DNA from: Bacteroidota bacterium
Lineage (GTDB): Bacteria; Bacteroidota; Bacteroidia; Flavobacteriales; Flavobacteriaceae
DNA length: 10,831 nt
Assembly (NCBI GenBank): GCA_024278565.1
Contig: JAJRSY010000095.1
Span: 1 to 10,831, forward strand
Direction of reading: 5' to 3'
In this document: positions 1 to 8,449 of the stretch, one piece after another
How positions within the stretch are numbered: position 1 is the first letter of the stretch
How the letters are laid out: each line of letters starts with the position of its first letter
Program-made: the position numbers and the translations under genes
Notes under the pieces: generated by a model
Told to the model about the DNA's origin: nothing
Databases searched by the model: none
What the model saw: only the letters and a program-made list of their open reading frames with translations

Positions 1-2352
1 AATATGCCCAGAATTGGTTTTTACTTCAACTGTTTGCTTCGAGGTGCTGTTTTTTGCCCTGTCCATTTTTTTGACAAGTTCAACAGAGCGAATACCATTG
101 CGAAGAATTGATTTGTTCAAGAAAATGGCTTTTTCATTCGTACCGGCCCAATAGTAAGCATCGAGCAAGGCGGCATAACCATCTTCGTATTTGGGGTATT
201 TGCGTACTACGTCTTCCAAAATCTTGATGGATATGGTATAGTTTTCTTTCCAAGAATTGATGCGCCCCATCAAAATTTCAGTATCTACATGCCGTGGGGT
301 CTGACTCAAAATATAATCGCAGAGCAACAAGGATCTTTCCCACTCTTTATCAAAGGCCAGTTTTCTCGCGGTCTTGTAGGCATTGTCTACATTGGTGCCG
401 TTAAAAACACTTTCGACCCAAACGATTTCTTTTTTTGTAAAATCTTTTTTTGCCAGTGTGATAAACGATTGGGATTCTGGTAAGATTTTGTCGTTTTCGG
501 TAACATAAGTGTTCACCGATCTGAAATAGCGCAAATCAGCTCTTATTTGTTTTCGTATTGCCTTGTCACTGGTATTGGCCAATTCTAAATCATTGTTTAA
601 TTCATAGATCGTACTACCTGATAGGTAATGGTTGCCCACTATAAAGTCTTGAATTGTTTCGCGCCCCCTGAACAATGGAATTTGTTTTGTTTGCTCAAAA
701 GCTTTCTTCGACACCAATGAATTTCCCAACCAAGCTACTTGTTCAGGTACGGCTAATTTATATTTATGATCTAAAAGCGAAATTATGGAAGGCACTATGT
801 CGGCATGTGATGCCAAAGATTTAATGTTTTGCGCCGATTTCAACAAAGAGCTATAGATTATAAGAGGTACACGGTACCTGCCCAATTCGTCTTTTTGGGG
901 AATATCGCTCAGGTTATGGCTTCCCGTGATTATAAAAATGGTATTGCTGTAATCTTCTCTTTTGCGATACGTTTCAAGAAAGGATCCAATGGCTTCATCG
1001 GTATACAAAATACTTGCAAATATTTCTTTGTTCTTTCGGACAAACTTTCTTGATTGTTCTTTCACAATCGGTTTAGAAATAATTTTTGAGACTTTATCGA
1101 TATATTTTTCGCTATTGGGAATCAAGAAAGGGCTTTTTGTGCTGAGCGTCTTAAAGACATTCAATCTTGGACCGTTATGGAAATTGGGCTGCGAGTGCCA
1201 TTTGTTAAATAGCTCTTTATCAGGATACCCTAGTGATATACCTGCAGCATCTTCTGTTTGTAAATTGTAATCCTTTCCAAAGCTGTTCTTGTCAAGAACA
1301 ATATCCACTCCTTCTTCATTTAAAAATCTATCAAAATGGTTCAAGGCACTGTTGCCGCCGTAATTGAAGGAAGTTGTATATCCATTTTTTTTAAGAATAC
1401 CAAATAATGTATGTCTATTGGTAAATTGTTCGTTATCGGTAAAACCGGCATCCCCGAAGGGAAGAGAACCCATTATCATCGGAAAAGCGGCATAACCAAC
1501 CCCTGTATTACTCACATAGTTCTCCCAAAATAACGACCTGCCCTTTAAGGAGTTCAAACTGGGGGCAAATTTTTTAAAACGAGCATTTTCACCAATAAAA
1601 TCAGATCCTAGACCTTCAATAATCAAAAATACCAGATTTGGTTTTTTATCGGTAAGATCAAAATATGCCCCAAGAGCATTGTTCGGTTTATAAGGTTTCA
1701 GTAATGGAAACTCCTCTTTGCCCTCATACGTATTGAAATCGAAAATGCCGATGGCTATACTGTTTATCAGGTGCTGGGTCTTGTTTTCATTTATGGGTTT
1801 TTTTGCAGCATTTAAAGTAGCCAAAAACAGACCGAACAATATAATGGTAAATGGGTACATTTTGCTAATGATGGTATAGAAAAATGCAGTTGCTTTATGT
1901 AAGTAATGAAAAACCAGTAAGGTAATAGCCAGTATTGCCGTAATGGGAATTATATTGAAACGTATATTTTCTGAATCAGACAGACTGAAAATACCCACAC
2001 CCAAAATTTCATGGTTTTGTACATAGTAAGTGATTAAAAGACCTTCTACCACAATCAACACCATGAATATTTTTCGTACGTACATTAGGCCTTTGTCAGG
2101 CTTTTTATTTTCTAAATAATTGAATAGAAATGCCAATAACAAAGCGATCAAAGCGGTATAGCCTGTTTGGTGCAATATCGACAGCAAAAGGCTTTTGTTG
2201 ATAAACCCGTCTAGAACACCATCGTAGTACAGCTGCACGTTTTGATAGAGCGAAAGAATCACCAAACCAACAAAGAACGCAAAGACCAAAGGAACAAAAT
2301 CCTTTAAAGTCTTACGCACTGTAGGTGGTGGTATGTTTCTGATAACTTGCAT
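1..2352 (-). CDS. LTA-synthase/sulfatase-fold membrane protein with TPR-like tail, partial (3' end outside window)
   Basis: An open frame runs without a stop from ATG at 2352 to the left edge (784 codons seen). Five hydrophobic segments (about residues 18-37, 56-80, 93-112, 132-150, 158-181) precede a periplasmic alkaline-phosphatase-superfamily domain (about 235-550), the layout of LtaS/MdoB phosphoglycerol transferases. Recognisable signatures are VFLIIEGLGS (E246 at the metal-ligand position), MGSLPFGDAGF (293-303) and RVPLIIYSSLL (494-504). Key positions look wrong for an active enzyme: the nucleophile segment reads NTGVGYAAFP (282-291) with no Thr where the family has RT or KTS; the usual THxPF is STKSPF (K406); the usual TGDH is TGSH (S478-H479). 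Residues about 655-765 resemble TPR helices, including YAALLDAYYWAGTNEKAI, a style I associate with the N-terminal repeats of YaiO-type outer-membrane proteins. The start lies 1 nt after the glycosyltransferase stop (TAA-T-ATG), implying co-translation. Family placement is fairly sure; biochemical role is unknown. Confidence 0.85.
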   Translation of the reverse strand, partial: MQVIRNIPPPTVRKTLKDFVPLVFAFFVGLVILSLYQNVQLYYDGVLDGFINKSLLLSILHQTGYTALIALLLAFLFNYLENKKPDKGLMYVRKIFMVLIVVEGLLITYYVQNHEILGVGIFSLSDSENIRFNIIPITAILAITLLVFHYLHKATAFFYTIISKMYPFTIILFGLFLATLNAAKKPINENKTQHLINSIAIGIFDFNTYEGKEEFPLLKPYKPNNALGAYFDLTDKKPNLVFLIIEGLGSDFIGENARFKKFAPSLNSLKGRSLFWENYVSNTGVGYAAFPMIMGSLPFGDAGFTDNEQFTNRHTLFGILKKNGYTTSFNYGGNSALNHFDRFLNEEGVDIVLDKNSFGKDYNLQTEDAAGISLGYPDKELFNKWHSQPNFHNGPRLNVFKTLSTKSPFLIPNSEKYIDKVSKIISKPIVKEQSRKFVRKNKEIFASILYTDEAIGSFLETYRKREDYSNTIFIITGSHNLSDIPQKDELGRYRVPLIIYSSLLKSAQNIKSLASHADIVPSIISLLDHKYKLAVPEQVAWLGNSLVSKKAFEQTKQIPLFRGRETIQDFIVGNHYLSGSTIYELNNDLELANTSDKAIRKQIRADLRYFRSVNTYVTENDKILPESQSFITLAKKDFTKKEIVWVESVFNGTNVDNAYKTARKLAFDKEWERSLLLCDYILSQTPRHVDTEILMGRINSWKENYTISIKILEDVVRKYPKYEDGYAALLDAYYWAGTNEKAIFLNKSILRNGIRSVELVKKMDRAKNSTSKQTVEVKTNSGHI

Positions 2353-2353
2353 A

Positions 2354-3784
2354 TTAGGTGGCTTTGGCAAATCCTTTGCGAACCTGTGACCCCCAGCCCG
2401 ATTTTACTTTGAACAATTTTTTGTAGTTGCCCCGCACCGCTGCCCAAACTACGATTGGGTGAAACGCCAAGGGTTCGATTATGGCACAGAACATCAATAT
2501 TAGTATGTCTTTTGTTTTGTTGTATTCGTTGTACGAGTACACATCCCACAAAATGGCATAGAAAGAGTACATCACAGAGTATATATAGATTGTAGCGGTA
2601 ATGGCGATGAAAAAACTCCAGTTCAAAATTCCCAAATACCAAAATAGAAGTATGGTAAAAAACCCGAAAAACTCTAGTAGTGGAGCCAACCATTCGTAAA
2701 AAAACCAGTATGGGTAGCTGAGCAGCCCCAATCTACCATACTTGGGGTTAAAGAACATATCCTTATGGGTGGTCAAGGTTTCCAAATTGCCCCTGGCCCA
2801 TCGATCACGCTGGTTCACCAATATTTTTAAATCTTCGGGCACTTCGGTCCAGCAAAGTGGATCTGGTATATACTCGATCGTATAGGGCTGCTTTCTATCG
2901 TGCATATAGCGTCGCATCTTAAATACGATTTCCATATCCTCACCAACGGTATTTGTATCGTACCCGCCAACGGCCAAAGCTATTTCACGGTCGAAGAACC
3001 CAAAGGCTCCAGAAATAATCAAAAGACTGTCGATACGGCCCCAAGCCATTCTTCCTAAAATGAAGGAGCGGGTATATTCCAGCAATTGAAAACGAGCCAG
3101 CCAATTTGCTGGCAGTCTGATTTCTTCCAGCTTGCCGCCATCGATAATACATGAATTGGCGACCCTGATGACCCCGCCAACGGCGATCACTTTTTTTTCA
3201 GCCCTTTGATAGAACGATTTCACGACATGTAAAAGGGCATCGGGCAATAGCAGGCAGTCAACATCAATGCACCCCACATATTTATTGGTGGAAAGCGCCA
3301 TACCGGTATTCAGGGCATCTGATTTGCCTCCGTTTTCCTTATCGATTACGGTAAGTTTTGAAAATACCCTGTGTGTTGATTTATAGATGCCCCTGATCGG
3401 TTTGTTTTGCCAATTCGGGTCGATCTCTTGTTCAATTTTAACAAGATCATAGGCTTCTATCATTTTTTCCAAAGTGTCATCTTTGCTGCCATCGTTCACC
3501 ACCATTACCTCGAAGTTCACATAACGCAATGACATGAGCGAACGAATATTCTCAACAATCGTCATGCCTTCATTATAGGCAGGCGCAATAATGGTAATAC
3601 TGGGTGCCAAGGGTGAGGCCATTACCTTTGAAATATCATTGAAGCTGTTCTTGTTTTTATAATGGATCGAGTTTCTTGTTGAGAAGTAGGCCATTGCCGT
3701 AAATACACTGAACAAGACTAGTGTAAACACAAAAAAAATGATGTTTATATAATCTAAGATGATATTTGAAATACCGCTATCCAT
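2354..3784 (-). CDS. Processive family 2 glycosyltransferase (PgaC/IcaA/BcsA-like polysaccharide synthase)
   Basis: A 476-residue inner-membrane glycosyltransferase expected to polymerise a sugar from a nucleotide-sugar donor on the cytoplasmic face. One N-terminal TM segment (about 9-33) is followed by a GT-A domain with PAYNE (68-72), NDGS (97-100), ENGGKSDALN (150-159), the DVD metal motif (D174, D176), SGAFGFF (258-264), the GED acceptor/base motif (281-283) and QRDRW (325-329), the QxxRW signature of processive synthases. Hydrophobic segments at about 366-387, 389-412 and 427-449 could form the translocation channel. All catalytic motifs look intact. No PilZ domain is present and no PgaD-like partner is visible. 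The ATG overlaps the end of the HEAT gene by 8 nt, and the stop is 1 nt before the LTA-synthase-like gene. Donor and product cannot be told from sequence; a poly-hexosamine or beta-glucan is plausible. Confidence 0.92.
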   Translation of the reverse strand: MDSGISNIILDYINIIFFVFTLVLFSVFTAMAYFSTRNSIHYKNKNSFNDISKVMASPLAPSITIIAPAYNEGMTIVENIRSLMSLRYVNFEVMVVNDGSKDDTLEKMIEAYDLVKIEQEIDPNWQNKPIRGIYKSTHRVFSKLTVIDKENGGKSDALNTGMALSTNKYVGCIDVDCLLLPDALLHVVKSFYQRAEKKVIAVGGVIRVANSCIIDGGKLEEIRLPANWLARFQLLEYTRSFILGRMAWGRIDSLLIISGAFGFFDREIALAVGGYDTNTVGEDMEIVFKMRRYMHDRKQPYTIEYIPDPLCWTEVPEDLKILVNQRDRWARGNLETLTTHKDMFFNPKYGRLGLLSYPYWFFYEWLAPLLEFFGFFTILLFWYLGILNWSFFIAITATIYIYSVMYSFYAILWDVYSYNEYNKTKDILILMFCAIIEPLAFHPIVVWAAVRGNYKKLFKVKSGWGSQVRKGFAKAT

Positions 3785-6767
3785 TCAATTTATTGATGAT
3801 TTTATTTGAAATGATTTGTAATTGGTTCATAAAAGACCCTTTGGCCGCTGTTGTAGGTGTTATTTCTTCTTCTTCGGAAGATTGACTGGCTAACGTATTT
3901 TTCTCTAGATCTTCGGTGAGTTCAAATTCAATATTGAAAATTTCAGAGTTACCGGAAAGGTCTATTTCCAATTTTCTCAGTAGGGAAATATATTCTTGGG
4001 GAGTTTCTTCTTTTTTGGACTGCTCTATTTGCTCTGATTTGGTGTTAGCAACAGACTGGGAACCAACCTCTGCTTCAAGAGTCAACCTGATTCTTAGCGT
4101 TTCGTGTACTTGGGAAGCCTTATAGCGTATCATGGCATGATCATCTTCTAAAAGACGTTCTAAAAACACAAGATCCGATTGGTCGCCCAAGACCTCGATT
4201 TCATCCATAAGAATCAGTTTGGCCTCGGTATCACAGCTACGGAACAGGTCTTCGAAAACATTGAACGGTTTTAAGGAGTCATCGATAGAGATAGGGTTGT
4301 TTACTTCTACAAATTTATCGATCAACTTACCTATACGCTCTTTTACCGTGGCGTATTTTTCATTTACCAACAGTTCTTTCAATAGGGGTATTTCCCTTTC
4401 GTCTCCAAGTTCCTCGATGTCGTCCAACAATTGTATGCTTGTTTCCTCACTATTCTCTTGGGGGCAGATGACCTTGGGAATATTTGCATTGTTATCGGAT
4501 ATTATATCATTGGAAGAAGATTTAATGTTTTCTGTTTTAAGTGATTTATCTTCTTGTGCCGAAACATATTGTTGTTCGCTTTTATCCACAGATCCAATAT
4601 CTTGTTTTTCTTGCTCATCGCTTACCAACGGAATAAATTCAATGTCGATTACATTTTGGTCAAACTCTTGGCTCGGCCAATCTTGAAATTCTTCAATAAT
4701 TTCATCTACCTGTTTTGCATCTTTAAAATCAATCAATTCATTGATTATTTTTTTAAACTTTTGTTCGTCTTGAGGGCTCATTGGGTCGTGGGGTTGTATT
4801 GTTTTTCGGGGAACTGTGGATTCATCATCCATTTCATTTTCCTTTGCCATCTCAGATGAAAACAAAAGAAATTCAAGGTCATTTACTTCAATCTCGATTA
4901 TATCTTGGCCTTTTGGAGGCTTGTCTGTACCAATCTCATTATAAAAAATTGGCATATCAAAAATTTCGGGTGTGTTATAACAGCTGTAGTCGAAACAAAT
5001 TGGTGTTTGTTCAATAAATGAAAGAATCGTGGCGGATTTACCTTTTACTTCAGTCTCCGTTTGTTTACCAACCTTTAGTTCTGTTTCTGGAGCAATGTTA
5101 GCCGTTTTTTCTTGAGGGGGCGTAGGTACTACTTCATCAAAACAAACCTCAATTTGATTGATTTCCCCAATTGTAGAATTGTTGTTTGAAGTAGGCTCCG
5201 TAGTGGTCTTGGTTTCTTCCAAAGAATCGATCACAACGGGTAAAAACGCCAGTTCTTCTTTGTTCAAATCAGTTGAAGCGATAACTGTATTCCAATTGAA
5301 TGGCTTTTCTAAGCACATATTGGAAATGTTGGATAATGGTGTGTGCAATACTTCTTCATAAACAACTTCCAACTCATTTATGACACTTCGGTTTGTTTGT
5401 TTGTTCGGTCTATACCCGCCTTCTTTATGCAAAACCTCAATTACGATGGGCAAGAAGTCTATGTTAACGGCAGCCTTTTTTTCAACGTTCGAAACATTTT
5501 CTTGAGTCTTGTCGGTGTTCGTATTTATTTGATCGGGTTCGATTACTTCTGTCTTTTCAATCTCAGGCTCGGTTTTTTCTGTTGTGCTTATAACTTCATC
5601 AATCTGTTCCAAAGCTTTTGCACCTTCATGAGCTTTCATATGGCTTTGTGCTACATCAACCGTTATATCGTCAGGTATTCTATAACCACTGGTGTCAGCT
5701 ATGTCTTTTGTGGGTATAATGCATTCCGGTGAAATTGTATTGATACTGCTTAGTGCTTTGCTTTTTACCGAAAAATTCGCTTCTTTGGTCTCAATAAGCG
5801 TTAAAAACTCAATATCTGCTTCAGAGCCCAAAACCCCTATGGCATCAAGAATTGCAATTTTAAGGTCTGTATTGCTTTTCCAAAAAACCAGTTTTAACGT
5901 AGCTAAAGCCTCAACTACGTTAAATTCTTTTATACAGGCAATGGCCTCTTCCTTGATTTGGTTGTTTTTATGCTTTACAAGCTCAATAAGCGAACTATAG
6001 GCATCGTTTTGGTTGTAATACTTTATCAATCGAAGGGCGAACAGTACCACATATCGATTTTGAGAGGTCAACCACGCCTTGAAAGGCGGGGGCAGATAAT
6101 CTTCTTGATTGCGAATGACATCCAATAATTTCAACTGTTGCCATTCAGATATTTTATATTTTGTATTGTCAAGAAAGTAATTGATACCCTCTGGTTTAAG
6201 GGTCACCAGTGCAATTTCCGCCTGTTTGCGAATGGTGGCCCTTTTGTCGTTAATGAATTTGGTAATGAAATTATAGGCTTCGGTCACTTGCATTTGGGTG
6301 AGTTCTAAAATGCCCTTTGAAATAACCTCCCAACGCCAACTCTTTAATTTTGCATATGCATCTTTATGTAGCCCAAGATCTTGGTACAGTTTGAACAACC
6401 TTTTTAGGGTGTCACCGGCCACATCTTTTCGGAGATCCAATAGTATTTCCGAGAGCACATCTCGGTTGAAATCATTTTTCAACAACTGTCTTATTTCAAT
6501 TTTTAGGTTTATATAGTTCGTTTTTTCAACCTTAGTGGCATCATCCTCTATAAAAAGGAATTCACTTATCATTGGTGAAAGCTCTATTTTACGTTGTTTC
6601 ACCTTTTTTGCCTTAGCCAACATTCTGTTTCTGAAAAAAAAGACGGTGGCCAGGTACAGTATCGCAAGACATATAAACATAAACGAGAGATCCCACAATA
6701 AATCGGTATGGATCTTTGGCGCTTTTATACGCAGTAATGGGTTATATGTTAGGTTTATAATTGGCAA
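3777..6767 (-). CDS. Membrane-anchored HEAT-repeat scaffold protein with long acidic linker
   Basis: A 996-residue protein with no visible enzyme motif. A single TM helix (about 25-46) is followed by a basic stretch (RNRMLAKAKKVKQRK), so by the positive-inside rule the large C-terminal part is cytoplasmic. Paired amphipathic helices of HEAT type occupy about 90-345, e.g. IKEEAIACIKEF (271-282) and LKIAILDAIGVLGSEADIEF. A Glu/Asp/Thr-rich, probably disordered linker runs from about 385 to 775 and carries recurring short motifs (see repeat entry). A second HEAT-like block lies at about 777-898, with two similar units (LLDDIEELGDEREIPLLKEL and LMDEIEVLGDQSDLVFLERL). The end is a short amphipathic helix. 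The start is read as TTG at 6767, 1 nt after the receiver stop; no in-frame ATG exists before the upstream stop at 6780-6782, and the next Met (residue 30) would cut into the TM helix. Its position between a receiver and a synthase suggests a scaffold passing the signal to the glycosyltransferase (inference). Confidence 0.85.
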   Translation of the reverse strand: MPIINLTYNPLLRIKAPKIHTDLLWDLSFMFICLAILYLATVFFFRNRMLAKAKKVKQRKIELSPMISEFLFIEDDATKVEKTNYINLKIEIRQLLKNDFNRDVLSEILLDLRKDVAGDTLKRLFKLYQDLGLHKDAYAKLKSWRWEVISKGILELTQMQVTEAYNFITKFINDKRATIRKQAEIALVTLKPEGINYFLDNTKYKISEWQQLKLLDVIRNQEDYLPPPFKAWLTSQNRYVVLFALRLIKYYNQNDAYSSLIELVKHKNNQIKEEAIACIKEFNVVEALATLKLVFWKSNTDLKIAILDAIGVLGSEADIEFLTLIETKEANFSVKSKALSSINTISPECIIPTKDIADTSGYRIPDDITVDVAQSHMKAHEGAKALEQIDEVISTTEKTEPEIEKTEVIEPDQINTNTDKTQENVSNVEKKAAVNIDFLPIVIEVLHKEGGYRPNKQTNRSVINELEVVYEEVLHTPLSNISNMCLEKPFNWNTVIASTDLNKEELAFLPVVIDSLEETKTTTEPTSNNNSTIGEINQIEVCFDEVVPTPPQEKTANIAPETELKVGKQTETEVKGKSATILSFIEQTPICFDYSCYNTPEIFDMPIFYNEIGTDKPPKGQDIIEIEVNDLEFLLFSSEMAKENEMDDESTVPRKTIQPHDPMSPQDEQKFKKIINELIDFKDAKQVDEIIEEFQDWPSQEFDQNVIDIEFIPLVSDEQEKQDIGSVDKSEQQYVSAQEDKSLKTENIKSSSNDIISDNNANIPKVICPQENSEETSIQLLDDIEELGDEREIPLLKELLVNEKYATVKERIGKLIDKFVEVNNPISIDDSLKPFNVFEDLFRSCDTEAKLILMDEIEVLGDQSDLVFLERLLEDDHAMIRYKASQVHETLRIRLTLEAEVGSQSVANTKSEQIEQSKKEETPQEYISLLRKLEIDLSGNSEIFNIEFELTEDLEKNTLASQSSEEEEITPTTAAKGSFMNQLQIISNKIINKLNG
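5118..5462 (-). repeat. Divergent ~70-residue protein-level repeat in the linker of the HEAT protein
   Basis: Two motifs recur in the same order. Motif A is IDFLPIVIEVL (436-446) and LAFLPVVIDSL (506-516). Motif B is INELEVVYEEVLHTP (463-477) and INQIEVCFDEVVPTP (536-550). The A-to-A step is 70 residues and the B-to-B step 73, so this is a diverged tandem unit. Weaker copies follow: TPICFDYSCYNTP (588-600) resembles B; LEFLLF (631-636) and IEFIPLV (709-715) resemble A. The hydrophobic/aromatic cores standing in an acidic, otherwise disordered linker look like short binding motifs. No matching repeat is obvious at the nucleotide level, so the duplication is old or the motifs are kept by selection. 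Confidence 0.55.
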
Positions 6768-6768
6768 T

Positions 6769-7143
6769 TTATACTTTGTTCAGTTCCCGTGCCACACGAA
6801 CCATGAGTTCGGACGGACTTACCGGTTTCGAAATAAAATCATTGGCGCCCATTTCAAAGGCGATCAACACGTTTTCTTCGTTTCCCGCTGATGAGATGAT
6901 TATGATCGGAATACTTGATTTCAGCTCATTTCGCACATAGTCTACCAGCTCCATTCCCGAGAAATAGGGCATCATGATGTCGCTGACTATGATATCGGGC
7001 ATTTGTTGGTCCAAGTGTTCTTTAACCTCCCTACCATCTTTGCTTAATTGAACCTCATAGCCTCCTTTCTCTAAACGAAAGTGTAGCAGTGAGGCTAACA
7101 GATCATCATCTTCGGCAAGCAATAGTTTTTTCTTCTCGATCAT
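6769..7143 (-). CDS. Stand-alone response-regulator receiver domain (CheY/Spo0F-like)
   Basis: A 124-residue single REC domain with no output domain. The acidic pocket is E11-D12, the phospho-acceptor D55 (in VSDIMMPYFSG), the switch Ser at 84-85 and the invariant Lys K106 (SKPVS). All canonical residues are present, so phosphorylation is expected. The likely donor is the HPt domain (H368) of the kinase just upstream. The start is taken as ATG at 7143, where the kinase stop and this start share one base (TGATG); GTG at 7146, one codon earlier with a 4-nt overlap, is an alternative. Without a DNA-binding or enzymatic part, its output must be protein-protein, and the adjacent HEAT protein is the obvious candidate partner (inference). 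Confidence 0.93.
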   Translation of the reverse strand: MIEKKKLLLAEDDDLLASLLHFRLEKGGYEVQLSKDGREVKEHLDQQMPDIIVSDIMMPYFSGMELVDYVRNELKSSIPIIIISSAGNEENVLIAFEMGANDFISKPVSPSELMVRVARELNKV

Positions 7144-8438
7144 CACAGGTTCTTTTTCAGTGCTTTCATTTTTTCATCTATCAGCTGTTCAACCAATGGG
7201 TATTCTTGTAAAAAGCAGGTATATAAAAACTCTAAATGCTTTTTATCGCCATCATTTTTAGAGGTGTTCTGTATCTGTTCTACAATGGTATAAAGACCGT
7301 CTGTCTTGAGCATGGCCAGGCCCGACTTGATTTTATGGGCAGCAAAGGCAACAGCTTCCAAGTCATTATTGTTAAGGTGCATACGCACGGCACCTATGAA
7401 TTCTAGGGCATTTTGTTTGTATAAAACCACCAATTCTTCCAACAAAATCAATTCGCCCATACAATCTTCCAAGATTGTCGTGAAATCCACTTCACTATTT
7501 TTGTTGTTTTCCCCAGCCGTTGGTTTTATTTTTTTTGAAGCTACTGACGAGGTTGTTTTCATAGGTTTTGTACTTTTTACCAGTATAGACAACAATTCAC
7601 CTGTACTATAAGGCTTTAGAATAAATTCGTTAATTCCATTTTCGACGCATTGCTCTTTGTCTTTAGTTGAAAAATCAGCTGAAATGGCAACTATGGGTAT
7701 TTGGTTGACCTTTTTGTTTTTGCTCTTTCGTATCCGTTCTGTAACCTCAAAACCGCTCATACCGGGCATTTTCAGATCCATCAGTACAATGTCGATTTTC
7801 TTGTTTTCTAAAATGGATAGTCCATTAAGGGCATTGTCGGTTATGTGTGGCTTACAGCTCCAAGATTTCAATTGTTGTTCTATTAGCCTCTGGTTTAGTA
7901 GATTGTCTTCGAACACCAAGACCTTTAGGCCCTTTACTGCCTGTTTTTTCTTTTCCAATCCCGGTTCATCCGCTTTTTTCACGGTCAAGTTTTCTATATT
8001 TCCCCTTTCAAAGGGAATTACGAATTTGAAGGTCGTTCCCTCTCCCAACTTGCTGGTAACGGTTATACTTCCCCCCAAATTTTCTATGATTCGCTTTACA
8101 ATGCTAAGGCCCAGGCCCGAACCGCCATATTTTGCGAAAGTGCTATGTTCGGCCTGTTTGAAAGAGTCGAAAATGTGTTCTAGATGTTCGTCTGAAATAC
8201 CTATTCCCGTATCTGAAATCGAAAATTTCAAAAAATGGATTTTCCCTTTTGATGATTTTCGTTCGATGGACAAACGTATGCTGCCCTTTTCAACAAATTT
8301 TATGGCATTGCCAAGAAGATTCAAGAGCACTTGCGTCAGCTTTGACGGATCGCCCACCATTATTTTCGGAATTCTTGGGTCAATGCTTGCCTCCAACTTT
8401 ATGGCCTTATTGGTCACAAGCGTCTTGCACAGGTACAT
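7143..8438 (-). CDS. Hybrid histidine kinase, C-terminal part: HATPase_c + REC + HPt (probably one gene with 8438-8950)
   Basis: A 431-residue frame holding the catalytic and phosphorelay domains. The HATPase_c domain (about 25-145) has the N box NLLGNAIKF (40-48), G1 DTGIG (76-80) and G2 GGSGLGL (105-111). The REC domain (about 170-290) has E177-D178, D221 (LMDLKMPGMSG) and K275 (LKPYS). A Lys/Ser-rich linker leads to an HPt domain (about 318-425) with H368 in AAHKIKSGLAML. It begins within TAATG, sharing one base with the stop of the HisKA-bearing frame, and as it stands has no dimerisation/HisKA domain. Just upstream of its ATG, the same frame reads ...H-D-V before M-Y-L-C, which looks like the missing kinase sequence between HisKA and HATPase. 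The simplest reading is a single 602-residue hybrid kinase interrupted by a 1-nt deletion or sequencing error; a true split kinase with coupled translation is the alternative. Confidence 0.9.
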   Translation of the reverse strand: MYLCKTLVTNKAIKLEASIDPRIPKIMVGDPSKLTQVLLNLLGNAIKFVEKGSIRLSIERKSSKGKIHFLKFSISDTGIGISDEHLEHIFDSFKQAEHSTFAKYGGSGLGLSIVKRIIENLGGSITVTSKLGEGTTFKFVIPFERGNIENLTVKKADEPGLEKKKQAVKGLKVLVFEDNLLNQRLIEQQLKSWSCKPHITDNALNGLSILENKKIDIVLMDLKMPGMSGFEVTERIRKSKNKKVNQIPIVAISADFSTKDKEQCVENGINEFILKPYSTGELLSILVKSTKPMKTTSSVASKKIKPTAGENNKNSEVDFTTILEDCMGELILLEELVVLYKQNALEFIGAVRMHLNNNDLEAVAFAAHKIKSGLAMLKTDGLYTIVEQIQNTSKNDGDKKHLEFLYTCFLQEYPLVEQLIDEKMKALKKNL

Positions 8439-8449
8439 TACATCATGAC
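8436..8449 (-). other. Frame junction (TAATG) splitting the hybrid kinase; probable 1-nt deletion
   Basis: On the minus strand the HisKA frame reads GTC ATG ATG TAA while the downstream frame reads CAT GAT GTA ATG TAC over the same bases. Adding one A after GTC would give V-N-D-V-M-Y-L-C, joining both halves in one frame with kinase-like sequence across the join. The downstream frame has an in-frame TGA at 8469-8471, so the two frames overlap for only about 30 nt. No X-XXY-YYZ slippery heptamer is visible, so programmed -1 frameshifting is not favoured. Confidence 0.7.

Noticed and set aside
2304..2693. A 129-codon minus-strand frame overlapping the end of the glycosyltransferase
   Set aside because: It overlaps two well-supported genes in another frame, is rich in Cys and His without any motif, and would cross the glycosyltransferase/LtaS-like junction.
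7657..8448. A 263-codon open frame on the plus strand opposite the kinase C-terminal part
   Set aside because: It lies wholly antisense to a well-conserved ATPase and receiver region, and its translation (Ser/Phe/Leu-rich, without domains) looks like a mirror of that coding sequence.
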